25,364 bases of DNA from SAR86 cluster bacterium (GTDB lineage Bacteria > Pseudomonadota > Gammaproteobacteria > Magnimaribacterales > D2472). Within the stretch, counting starts at the first letter, position 1; each line of letters begins with the position of its first letter. Positions 8,110 through 15,370 of the stretch are shown one piece after another. The notes beneath the pieces were generated by a model. The model was not told the origin of the DNA, did no database searches, and worked only from the letters and a program-made list of their open reading frames with translations. Position numbers and translations under genes: made by a program. The DNA is taken from contig JADHNM010000007.1 of the NCBI GenBank assembly GCA_016779505.1, positions 1-25,364 on the forward strand. The letters run 5' to 3'.

Positions 8110-8951
8110 TGAGACATCTTTTTTTATATTCCCTTGTTTTATTTAGCTTTCAATTATTTGCTCGACAAATAGATGAAGCTACTTTTTCCTATTGGAATAA
8201 ACCGGACTCAAAAATTTATTATTCTTTACCAGAATCTATAGATGAAAACACAAAAATTATTTTTATCATGCATGGCGCTTCAAGAACAGCTAAAAAATAT
8301 ATCAATGATTGGTTGCCTATGGCTCATAACAGAAATGTTGTGCTTATAGCACCAGAATTCTCTAAAGAGTCTTTTCCTGAATATGTTTATTTAATGATGA
8401 GCACGCAAAGAGGCAGGTTACTAAAAGATGAATCGCTTTATCTGACAGATTCTTTGGGGCTTCTTTTTGATTTTTTTAAAGCCAAGTTAAAACTCTCAAC
8501 AACAACTTTTAGACTTTATGGCCACTCAGGTGGGTCTCAATTTGTTCATAGATATCTATTACTGAGCAATGAAACAAGAATTGAAAAAGCTGCTATGGCA
8601 AATGCAGGATTTTATACTTTTGTTGATCGTGAAATCCCTTATCCGTTTGGCATTAAAAATATGAATGTTCCAGACGAAAGAATTGAATGGTTAATGAGGC
8701 TCAAAGGAGGAGTCTTTTTAGGCGATGCTGATAATGATCCCAATCATCGCTCGTTGCCTTCTATGCGTAAAGCAAAAAAACAGGGAAGACATCGATTTGA
8801 AAGAGGAACAAATTTTTTCAATGATTTGATTGCGCTGGGGGTAGAAAAGAATCTACCTTTCAGATGGAGATATCAGACCGTCCCAGGTGTTGCGCACGAC
8901 AATGCTGGTATGAGCTTAGCTGCATCTGAGTTTTTGTTAGAAGATCTTTAA
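8109..8951 (+). CDS. Exported alpha/beta-hydrolase (PHB depolymerase/esterase-like)
   Basis: I choose the ATG at 8109, which overlaps the sulfatase stop as TAATG and begins a clean signal peptide (MRHLFLYSLVLFSFQLFA), over the in-frame ATG at 8070 that would put 13 polar residues before it. The 280-residue product has an HG oxyanion segment (IMHGASRT, 54-61), the nucleophile elbow GHSGG with Ser140, a likely acid at Asp206 or Asp208 in FLGDADND, and His263 in VAHDNAG. The layout resembles extracellular esterases or polyhydroxyalkanoate depolymerases. The enzyme is exported whereas the BVMO is cytoplasmic, so it does not simply hydrolyse the BVMO product unless that is exported; more likely it trims the same complex substrate as the sulfatase. 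The stop overlaps the convergent photolyase stop by 4 nt. Confidence 0.8.
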   Translation: MRHLFLYSLVLFSFQLFARQIDEATFSYWNKPDSKIYYSLPESIDENTKIIFIMHGASRTAKKYINDWLPMAHNRNVVLIAPEFSKESFPEYVYLMMSTQRGRLLKDESLYLTDSLGLLFDFFKAKLKLSTTTFRLYGHSGGSQFVHRYLLLSNETRIEKAAMANAGFYTFVDREIPYPFGIKNMNVPDERIEWLMRLKGGVFLGDADNDPNHRSLPSMRKAKKQGRHRFERGTNFFNDLIALGVEKNLPFRWRYQTVPGVAHDNAGMSLAASEFLLEDL

Positions 8952-10447
8952 ATAGTATTCTTGGTAATAAATTCCTCGGCTGCACTAAATATTTTAATTT
9001 TTCTAGTCTCATCCATTTTGTCCAAAGACTTGGGCATTAATGACAGTCTGGGGGTCGTAGCGAAAAATTCTCTATTATTTTCTATAAATCTCCAATAAAG
9101 TCCATCAACAGCATCACACCATTCTCCTTTTTTATAATTTGACATTCTAAGCATATAACTTGATCCACAGATGTATGGTTTTGTTGAAAAGATACCTCCG
9201 TCGGCATAGGTACCCATTCCAAATACATTTGGGACCATGACCCAGTCAGCCGAATCAACATACATCTCCATAAACCATTGATAAATCTCAGTTGGTTTAA
9301 TATTAGATAAATTCATTAGATTAGAAATAACCATTAACCTGTTTATGTGATGAGTGTAGCCAGTAGCAAGAGATTCCTTGATTGCATCATCGAGCGGAGG
9401 GATACCTGTCTCTCCTGAATACCAATTTTCATTCAAACTTTTATCATGGGACCAGAAGTTCATTTCTTTGTATTGAGGCATGTTCTCCCAATACACCCCT
9501 CTAATAAATTCTCTCCATCCTAAAATTTGTCTTACAAAACCCTCAACAGCATTAATAGGAATTTCATGATCAGCTTTGTTGAAATAACTTATAGCATCCA
9601 CTATGCATTCCATAGGATCTAACAAACCAGAATTAATATATGGCGATAAGAGTGAGTGAAATAAAGTTGTGTTCTCTTTGTCTATTGCATCTTGGAAATC
9701 TCCAAAAAATTTAAAATAAGTGTTTAAAAAATTCTTTAATTGTTTTCTAGCTTCAGAATGCGTGACGGCCCAATTAAAATTTTCTAAATTTCCCATCGAA
9801 TCAGGAAAACAATTTTCAACATCAACCATGGCTGTAATTGTTAATTCATCTGTTTTTAGACTCGCCCTAACTTTGGGGGGATCCTTAAGTTTGGAAATGC
9901 TTTTTTGATTATCTTTATCATAATTCCATTTGCCGCCTAATGGTTTGTCTCCATCCATTAGAAGACTATATTTTTTTCTTAACCAGCGATAATAGTATTC
10001 CTGGACTAGAGATTTTTTATCTTTAGACCAATCTGAAAAACCTTCAATCGAATCAATAAACTTAGTATCTGGATGAATTTTTAATTCAACATTATGCTTA
10101 GATCCAAAGAACATAAGTTGAGTTAAAATTCCATGATCACTTGGCTGAGTAACATGCAGCACATTAAAGCTGTTCTTTTTATATAAAGCCTCTAACTCGT
10201 GCATCAGATCGATATTCCTATCTTTAGTAATTTTTATATGAATAATATTTTTAAACTCAATTTCTAATTCTTTTTTCCAATGTCTTAGAGCGGATATTAG
10301 TAAAACTAATTTATGCTTGTGATGATTAATTTGATAAAAAGTGTCACATGGTTCGTATATCAATAATGGATCAGAGCTTTTAATAGATAAGAGAACTTTA
10401 TTATTGGTTGATAAATTATCTGGAAGAATTAATCCAATTTGTTTCAT
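8948..10447 (-). CDS. FeS-BCP/PhrB-clade photolyase-related protein lacking most Fe-S cysteines
   Basis: A 499-residue member of the bacterial (6-4) photolyase/cryptochrome clade (DPRP family). It has the Rossmann-like antenna half (IGLILPDNLS at the start, LVLLISALRHW) and the FAD half with VEGFVRQILGWREFIRG, the HHINRLMVISNL helix with the paired His366/His367, and GMGTYADGG.FSTKPY. This clade normally binds a 4Fe-4S cluster through four cysteines, two of them in DYCxxC and one before PFxxLYW. Here that stretch is NYKKGEWC followed by DAVDGLYW (437-452): only Cys444 fits a ligand position, the loop is shortened, and no Cys lies near the first ligand position around 345-365. The fold looks intact with no stop, so it is probably an FAD enzyme without the cluster. 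It overlaps the renalase-like gene by ATGA. Confidence 0.88.
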   Translation of the reverse strand: MKQIGLILPDNLSTNNKVLLSIKSSDPLLIYEPCDTFYQINHHKHKLVLLISALRHWKKELEIEFKNIIHIKITKDRNIDLMHELEALYKKNSFNVLHVTQPSDHGILTQLMFFGSKHNVELKIHPDTKFIDSIEGFSDWSKDKKSLVQEYYYRWLRKKYSLLMDGDKPLGGKWNYDKDNQKSISKLKDPPKVRASLKTDELTITAMVDVENCFPDSMGNLENFNWAVTHSEARKQLKNFLNTYFKFFGDFQDAIDKENTTLFHSLLSPYINSGLLDPMECIVDAISYFNKADHEIPINAVEGFVRQILGWREFIRGVYWENMPQYKEMNFWSHDKSLNENWYSGETGIPPLDDAIKESLATGYTHHINRLMVISNLMNLSNIKPTEIYQWFMEMYVDSADWVMVPNVFGMGTYADGGIFSTKPYICGSSYMLRMSNYKKGEWCDAVDGLYWRFIENNREFFATTPRLSLMPKSLDKMDETRKIKIFSAAEEFITKNTI

Positions 10448-11379
10448 AGCTTAGTCCCAGTTAAATATTCACCCAATGCAACTCCAGAAATATAGGCAGA
10501 TTCAACGCGGGGTGAAATATTCCAATCACCAATTGCAAAAGAATCATCTGTAATAGATGTAAATTTACTTTTAAGATTTGATCTGTTGCATAAAGCATAT
10601 TTCCAGCGAAAGATTCCTGAATATGTAATTTCATAATTACCATTAAAAATATTTCTCACAGAAATTTCAGCACTCACTTGAATTCTGGAATCAGAATCAT
10701 TCATCATTGCCAAGCTAGTTTTTGGTGAAAATTGCAAAACCCAGGTCTCTTTATTTTTGCTATTGTAAAAACTACTTGATCCAAGCCATGCTGCATCTTT
10801 GTTAATATTTTTATATGCATTGTGCTCATAATAAGGATTCCCATCAATGGACATTCCTACAGCCAAACAAGGACTAAACGTTGCATCATGATTTATTTCG
10901 GTTTGAAAAATTTCTCTTGTCTGAGGAAGAGGTAGGCTAGAAATTATTATGTCGTAAGAGACCTTCTGACCTGAATCAAAACTTATTAGCTTTCTTTTTT
11001 CATCTATATCTATTGCTTTGTGATTGTAATGTATATTTAAAACTTCATTATATTTTTTAAGCAGGCTATGCATGCCATCCCTTGCCACAAAACAGTCTTT
11101 GGTTTCGATAATGGAGCCGGTATTCACATCAAAAGAAGAGCCCAGAAAATTTATAGCATCACTATCTCTCAAAAAGTTTTGAAAAGCCATTGTGTGAGCT
11201 GTACAGAATTGTGCGCCAAAGTGAAATAAACCTTGGGGCAATCTTTTTGCACAAAGCCTTCCACCGATACCTCGAGATTTTTCATAAATCTGCACATCAA
11301 AATCTTTATAAAGGCTAAGAGCACATGCTATCCCACTCATGCCGGCTCCCAAGATAATAATCTTAGGTTTGCTAGACAT
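10444..11379 (-). CDS. Renalase-like FAD/NAD(P)-dependent oxidoreductase
   Basis: A 311-residue flavoprotein of the amine-oxidase/renalase type. The N-terminal dinucleotide motif is ILGAGMSGIACAL (residues 9-21), with YEKSRGIGGRLCAKR shortly after, the usual FAD-ribose and GGR segment. The C-terminal FAD contact is the FAIGDWNISPRVESAYISG stretch. Bacterial renalase-like enzymes oxidise wrongly reduced isomers of NAD(P)H, so a housekeeping role in nicotinamide repair is possible; similar genes often lie beside photolyase-like genes. Its start is 2 nt after the amidohydrolase stop, and its end overlaps the photolyase start by 4 nt, so all three genes are co-transcribed. The precise reaction cannot be told from sequence. 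Confidence 0.8.
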   Translation of the reverse strand: MSSKPKIIILGAGMSGIACALSLYKDFDVQIYEKSRGIGGRLCAKRLPQGLFHFGAQFCTAHTMAFQNFLRDSDAINFLGSSFDVNTGSIIETKDCFVARDGMHSLLKKYNEVLNIHYNHKAIDIDEKRKLISFDSGQKVSYDIIISSLPLPQTREIFQTEINHDATFSPCLAVGMSIDGNPYYEHNAYKNINKDAAWLGSSSFYNSKNKETWVLQFSPKTSLAMMNDSDSRIQVSAEISVRNIFNGNYEITYSGIFRWKYALCNRSNLKSKFTSITDDSFAIGDWNISPRVESAYISGVALGEYLTGTKL

Positions 11380-11381
11380 TT

Positions 11382-12659
11382 TTATGGGGTTTGCTTGAAG
11401 ACGATCCCATCTTTCATCACAAAGCTTACATTTTCAACAGTTGATATGTCTTCAATAGGATTTTTTTGAAAAGCTATTATGTCAGCCAGCATCCCAGGCT
11501 TTATTTGACCTAATACATCTTCGACCCTAAGGAGCTTTGCAGTTTCAATGGTTGCACTTTTTAATGCATCTATATTAGACATTCCTGCTTTTGTCATGAG
11601 TATGAACTCTTGCCAATTATCGCCATGCGCAGATACACCTGAATCAGTTCCAAAGGCTATTTTTACTCCAGCTTTATAAGCTTGAGAAAAAGTTGATTGG
11701 ATTTGGGGGCCAATTTTTTCTGCTTTAGGTTTTACAAGTGCTGGAAAAAAATTAGGAATCTTAGCTTTTTCTGCTACCCAATCTCCAGCCATGATAGTGG
11801 GCACATAATAAGTTCCTCTTTCTTTCATCAAAGTCATTACTTCTTGATCCATGTAGGTTCCATGCTCTATAGAATTAATGCCTGCCAAGACAGCTCTTTT
11901 CATGCCTTGTTTTCCATGAGCATGCGCAGCTGTCCATAAACCATAATCATTTGCAGTGCTTACAATGGCAAATAGCTCAGCGTCTGTGAATTGTGGATTT
12001 TCACCAGATTTAGCAACGCTTAAAACTCCACCAGTAGCAGTAATTTTGATTCCATCTGTGCCGTCTTTGTATCTTTGTCTAACAGCCTTTATGGCATCTT
12101 CAGCGCTATCAATTACTCCTTCTTCAGGAGTAGGCGGTGAATAATTATCTTTTGGCATTCCATTGGTTGGATCTCCATGACCGCCAGTAGTAGCGATGGT
12201 TTTGCCTGATGTAAAAATTCTTGGCCCAATTACTAACCCTTTCTCGATTGCCTTTTTTAGAGAAATAGTTTCCATTCCTCCATCGCCAAGATTTCTCACC
12301 GATGTAAATCCAGCCATCAGTGTTTTTGATGCAGCATTTGCAGCAAATAATGTTCTGTATTCAGGTTCAATCTTGGACTCCCGTTCTGCTTTTGGGACAT
12401 ATTCTTGCGCAAGATGGACATGCATATCCATAAACCCAGGCAGAACATAAGATTCTTTCAGGTTAATAACTTCATCATTTTTTTTTGGTGCCGCATAACC
12501 TTTGGTGATCTCAAATATTGTATTATCCTTAACTCTAATAGTTACAGCTTTAGAGATTTCTCCATTTTCAGTATCTAATAAGTTACCAACATGAAGCAGA
12601 ATATCCGCACTTATAAAATTTGGGATTAACAGAGCAAACAATAAAGCAATTTTTTTCAT
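11382..12659 (-). CDS. Exported metal-dependent amidohydrolase (imidazolonepropionase/Xaa-dipeptidase-like)
   Basis: A 425-residue amidohydrolase-superfamily enzyme with a signal peptide (MKKIALLFALLIPNFISA). Metal ligands are visible: MDMHVHL (His80, His82), the GIKITATGG strand whose Lys is the candidate carboxylated bridge, AAHAHG, IEHGTYM and the FGTDSG aspartate. The closest known relatives are secreted imidazolonepropionase-like proteins, several of which are dipeptidases cutting before Pro, Arg or Lys. A periplasmic peptidase or cyclic-amide hydrolase is likely. It is first in the operon with the renalase-like and photolyase genes. The 82-bp upstream gap holds weak AT-rich promoter-like sequence and an AAAAGAAAT in place of a strong SD. 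Confidence 0.88.
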   Translation of the reverse strand: MKKIALLFALLIPNFISADILLHVGNLLDTENGEISKAVTIRVKDNTIFEITKGYAAPKKNDEVINLKESYVLPGFMDMHVHLAQEYVPKAERESKIEPEYRTLFAANAASKTLMAGFTSVRNLGDGGMETISLKKAIEKGLVIGPRIFTSGKTIATTGGHGDPTNGMPKDNYSPPTPEEGVIDSAEDAIKAVRQRYKDGTDGIKITATGGVLSVAKSGENPQFTDAELFAIVSTANDYGLWTAAHAHGKQGMKRAVLAGINSIEHGTYMDQEVMTLMKERGTYYVPTIMAGDWVAEKAKIPNFFPALVKPKAEKIGPQIQSTFSQAYKAGVKIAFGTDSGVSAHGDNWQEFILMTKAGMSNIDALKSATIETAKLLRVEDVLGQIKPGMLADIIAFQKNPIEDISTVENVSFVMKDGIVFKQTP

Positions 12660-12720
12660 ATTTCTTTTGGACTACATATTTTGTTTATTAACGATACTAT
12701 CTTTTAAAAGAACTTAAAAG

Positions 12721-12746
12721 ATTAGTAAAAATAACAATTTACTAAT
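12721..12746 (-). terminator. Stem-loop at the end of the PhoD-like gene, possible weak terminator
   Basis: A perfect inverted repeat, ATTAGTAAA and TTTACTAAT, with an 8-nt loop. It overlaps the TAG stop of the PhoD-like gene (12742-12744). On the minus strand it is followed by CTTTTAAGTTCTTTTAAAAG, a modest T-run and a second small palindrome. The stem is AT-only in its core, so it would be weak; it might equally be an mRNA end-stabilising element or chance. Confidence 0.35.
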
Positions 12747-13728
12747 AAAGATTGATAATTTTAGAGTTTAACTTAAATCCATTTTGATCATGAATAGAGA
12801 GAGTGATCCTTTTATTGCTTGGCTGGATATCTAAAGTGCCAAAATTTTTTATGGGATATGTTTCTCCAAGCAGCAAAGGATCTGTTTCTATATTCTTTGA
12901 TGCAGGTTTATTTAAGGATGAAGCTGTAATTTCAACAAAATGATCGCTTTCATAGATACCAGATCTATGTCTATCACCAGAAACAGCAAGAATTATTTTA
13001 TTTTGTGATGCATTAGCAATTAATTTTAGCAATCTTTCTCTCTCTAAAGGGAAGTTATCCCATTTTTCATAGGGGTGATTTGTAGCTAATATTTGAATAG
13101 ATGAAAGAATCACAATAACGTCTGCAGTTGAATTGTAGATAGATCTCTCTAACCATATCCATTGATCTGCGCCTAGAATGGTTGCTTCAGAATCCATATT
13201 TTGTTGATATGGATTTTTTTTACCTTTGAGCTGAGATCGAAAGTACCTAGTATCTAAGCCAATTATCTCTACTTCAATATCCTCAATTTGTTTAGTTTGT
13301 TTGAAATAAATCCCTTCTCTGTTGCTTCTTGGATCAAGGTCAGAAATCTTCCAAAAGTCTAAAAATAATTTTTGCGCTTCTTTCTTATAAGGGTAGTCTC
13401 CACCACCATCATTAATACCAAAATCATGATCGTCCCATATGGCTAGTATTTCTTTCTCATTCATTAGCCATTTAGGCAATTTACTTTGCTGAATTTTATA
13501 TGCAGTTTTCATTTTTGAGAGGTTTCCACTTGGCGTGTCACCATAGACGTTATCTCCTAGAAAAATAAATCCATCAATATTTTCTTTTTGAATAGATGAC
13601 CAAATATCTTGTCGAATACTCTGGTCTAAACAAGAACCTAGACCATATTTGTAAGCAAAAACCTCTGTCGAAAAGATCAAATTTAAGAATAAAGATATAA
13701 CTGGTATGCATATATAATTTTTCATCAT
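12742..13728 (-). CDS. Exported PhoD-like metallophosphatase
   Basis: A 328-residue alkaline phosphatase D-type metallophosphatase with a signal peptide (cut after about residue 25, VFA then YK). Metal-binding motifs: the GSC start of the domain (31-33), LGDNVYGD (57-64), IWDDHDFG (97-104) and SGDRHRSG. PhoD-like enzymes hydrolyse phosphate mono- or diesters in the periplasm, using Fe and Ca in the best studied case, and help obtain phosphate in poor waters. It is shorter than Bacillus PhoD and lacks its N-terminal domain, as is usual for the marine and eukaryote-like short forms. It is divergent from a lipoprotein gene with only 36 bp between starts; no Pho box was recognised there. ATGATG at the start leaves a one-codon uncertainty. 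Confidence 0.88.
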   Translation of the reverse strand: MMKNYICIPVISLFLNLIFSTEVFAYKYGLGSCLDQSIRQDIWSSIQKENIDGFIFLGDNVYGDTPSGNLSKMKTAYKIQQSKLPKWLMNEKEILAIWDDHDFGINDGGGDYPYKKEAQKLFLDFWKISDLDPRSNREGIYFKQTKQIEDIEVEIIGLDTRYFRSQLKGKKNPYQQNMDSEATILGADQWIWLERSIYNSTADVIVILSSIQILATNHPYEKWDNFPLERERLLKLIANASQNKIILAVSGDRHRSGIYESDHFVEITASSLNKPASKNIETDPLLLGETYPIKNFGTLDIQPSNKRITLSIHDQNGFKLNSKIINLY

Positions 13729-13764
13729 ATTATTATCTCACTGTTTATATATTTTTTACCTAAA

Positions 13765-14499
13765 TTGAAATCCTTTATTGTTTTAATTATTTTTGCATCT
13801 TTAGCTAGCTGTAGCAGCGATACTAATGACTCTAATTTTGATCTTAGTAATTTTATTAAACCGGAATATACGTTTAAAAAATCTTCGCTAAGATGCGCTT
13901 TAGTTTCTGGTGAAACGCTTAATTCCGTTGAGAGATTTATACCCAAACTTGTCAATAGCTATACGCAAACCGGAGATAGCACAGATGAATTATATTTTTT
14001 GTTTCCAGTGATAGAGAATGCAATAGAAACCCAAACTTTTGAGCTATTATTAAAGCATGCAGATGAGACATCCTTAGAAAAATTTTCTCTTACGCTGGAT
14101 GCCTTAAGTTTTGATAATATTGTTGATTGTAATGTGTCTTCAGTCTCAAGTAGATCGCTAAGAATTACAAATCAAATGATTAATCTATCTCCTGTTATTG
14201 CAGAGATTTTAGAATGTGAATATAGGGACAACTATAGTTACGCAACAATGAAGCTTGTCATTGAACAATTTAATGATGCATTAATAAAAAACAATTTCAT
14301 CATTGATATTCTTTATTCTGAGAATGAAAATTCAAAGGGTAACTTTCAATGGACTAATATTTTTTCATCTCTAGAGTCCAGAGTTGATTTTGTAGAATTG
14401 TGGCAAGAATTAGAGATTAGCAAGGAGATTCAAGAGCTGTTGTTAGAGCAGTCTGCATGCAAGTCATCGCGTGTTTACCGTCAATATCAAGTGTTATAG
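13765..14499 (+). CDS. Putative outer-membrane lipoprotein, function unknown
   Basis: A 244-residue protein I do not recognise. It starts with TTG. The N-terminus is a type II signal peptide with lipobox LASC (Cys16) followed by Ser-Ser, which favours sorting to the outer membrane. The mature part is acidic, mostly helical in appearance and contains four further cysteines (for example in LRCALVSG, VDCNV, LECEY and SACKSS) that could form two disulfides. No enzymatic motif is visible. It shares a 36-bp divergent promoter region with the PhoD-like gene, and its stop lies 1 nt from the stop of the convergent DUF6356-like gene. Alternative starts upstream in frame are not good. Confidence 0.7.
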   Translation: MKSFIVLIIFASLASCSSDTNDSNFDLSNFIKPEYTFKKSSLRCALVSGETLNSVERFIPKLVNSYTQTGDSTDELYFLFPVIENAIETQTFELLLKHADETSLEKFSLTLDALSFDNIVDCNVSSVSSRSLRITNQMINLSPVIAEILECEYRDNYSYATMKLVIEQFNDALIKNNFIIDILYSENENSKGNFQWTNIFSSLESRVDFVELWQELEISKEIQELLLEQSACKSSRVYRQYQVL

Positions 14500-14500
14500 T

Positions 14501-14695
14501 TTAAAAATGAGACATTTCGTCTGCAATTTTCTTGACTCGATTACTTACGGTCTCAACAAAAACAAAAGGAAGCAGGCCATGGATTATACCTATGATGCCA
14601 AGTGAAATTAGAATTAGGGACACCTTAATGACCCTGATTCCATGAGAGAAGTAATTGATATTAGCTGTTTTGAGATGCTGAAAATCGAATATCAT
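14501..14695 (-). CDS. DUF6356-like small membrane protein
   Basis: A 64-residue protein starting at the ATG at 14693-14695. The pattern FQHLKTANINYFSHG, then a single hydrophobic helix (VSLILISLGIIGIIHGLL) and PFVFVETVSNRVKKI, fits the DUF6356 family, whose members are short, have an H..xxxxxYxxH start and an HxLLPFxFxxTxSxxI end. Probably an inner-membrane peptide; function unknown. The longer frame that reads on to 14881 is an artefact because it runs through the tRNA. No clear SD. It is convergent with the lipoprotein gene (1-nt gap). Confidence 0.7.
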   Translation of the reverse strand: MIFDFQHLKTANINYFSHGIRVIKVSLILISLGIIGIIHGLLPFVFVETVSNRVKKIADEMSHF

Positions 14696-14757
14696 AATTA
14701 ATTTTAAACCAATTGAATAAAAATGTTGATGAAAATTTAAAAGAGCCTTCAATTCTC

Positions 14758-14786
14758 TTAAGATTAATACAAAGATAGTGTAATAT
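14758..14786 (+). promoter_or_regulatory. tRNA-Gly promoter
   Basis: TTAAGA (14758-14763) and TAATAT (14781-14786) are separated by 17 nt. Transcription would start near 14793, about 10 nt before the tRNA 5' end. The -35 matches 4 of 6 positions; the spacing is ideal. The rest of 14696-14802 shows nothing else recognisable. Confidence 0.5.
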
Positions 14787-14802
14787 ACGATTTCTCTAAA
14801 GA

Positions 14803-14877
14803 GCGGCATTAGTATAATGGCTAGTATATCTGCCTTCCAAGCAGATGGTCCGAGTTCGAATCTCGGATGCCGCACCA
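14803..14877 (+). tRNA. tRNA-Gly (anticodon UCC), CCA encoded
   Basis: The acceptor stem GCGGCAT pairs with ATGCCGC; the anticodon arm TCTGC/GCAGA encloses the loop CTTCCAA, giving anticodon TCC; the T arm CCGAG/CTCGG encloses TTCGAAT. ACCA follows directly, so the CCA end is in the gene. A T-run at 14884-14889 shortly after the gene could end transcription. Confidence 0.97.
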
Positions 14878-14915
14878 TCAAGCATTTTTTATCTAAATTT
14901 TTAAAATACCAATGC

Positions 14916-14921
14916 TAAAAT
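14916..14921 (+). promoter_or_regulatory. Candidate -10 box of the MGMT operon
   Basis: TAAAAT (5 of 6 to consensus) ends 7 nt before the ATG at 14929. This is the distance from a -10 box to a transcription start, so the mRNA would begin at or next to the start codon. No SD is present. Read-through from the tRNA cannot be ruled out. Confidence 0.4.
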
Positions 14922-14928
14922 AACCATT

Positions 14929-15369
14929 ATGTTCATTAAAAGCATCTCTTCACCAATTGGTTCTTTTGATGCTATCTATAATGATGTAGGGCTTGTAGAA
15001 CTATCTTTTATTGGTCAAAGTCAATCGAAACATTCAAAAGATGATAACTTGCAAAAGAGTGTTGATCTATTTTTTTCTAACAGGGGCTTGCAATCTCTGC
15101 CAACTATGGATCTTCAGGGAACAGATTTTCAATTGTCAGTTTGGAATGCATTGTGTTCTATACCAAGAGGAACTACATCATCCTATAAAGCTATTGCAGA
15201 GCAAATTGGCTCTCCAAAGGCCTATAGAGCGGTTGGAACTGCATGTAAGCTGAACCCAATCCCTTTATTCGTTCCATGTCATAGAGCAGTCAAGCAAGAT
15301 CAATCAATTGGTCAATTTGCACTAGGTACCGAGAATAAAAAATATTTATTAAGTATGGAGGCTAAATAG
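14929..15369 (+). CDS. ogt: Methylated-DNA-protein-cysteine methyltransferase
   Basis: Suicide repair protein that moves the methyl group of O6-methylguanine (and O4-methylthymine) onto its own cysteine. The PCHR active site lies at 116-119 with acceptor Cys117; the helix-turn-helix and Arg-finger region SSYKAIAEQIGSPKAYRAVG (85-104) precede it. 146 residues, so a short, single-domain Ogt-like form with a reduced N-terminal domain, without the Ada regulatory half. The C-terminal end of the motif is GQFALGTENKKYLL, a variant of the common GGYRxGLxxKxxLL. It leads a unit with bolA (1-nt gap). A GGAGG inside its 3' end is the SD of bolA. Confidence 0.93.
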   Translation: MFIKSISSPIGSFDAIYNDVGLVELSFIGQSQSKHSKDDNLQKSVDLFFSNRGLQSLPTMDLQGTDFQLSVWNALCSIPRGTTSSYKAIAEQIGSPKAYRAVGTACKLNPIPLFVPCHRAVKQDQSIGQFALGTENKKYLLSMEAK

Positions 15370-15370
15370 A

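Noticed and set aside
14501..14881. A 126-residue minus-strand frame covering the DUF6356-like gene and more
   Set aside because: Its first part (PRFELGPSAWKADI) is the reverse strand of the tRNA-Gly gene, a classic artefact. Only the portion from the ATG at 14695 looks genuine.
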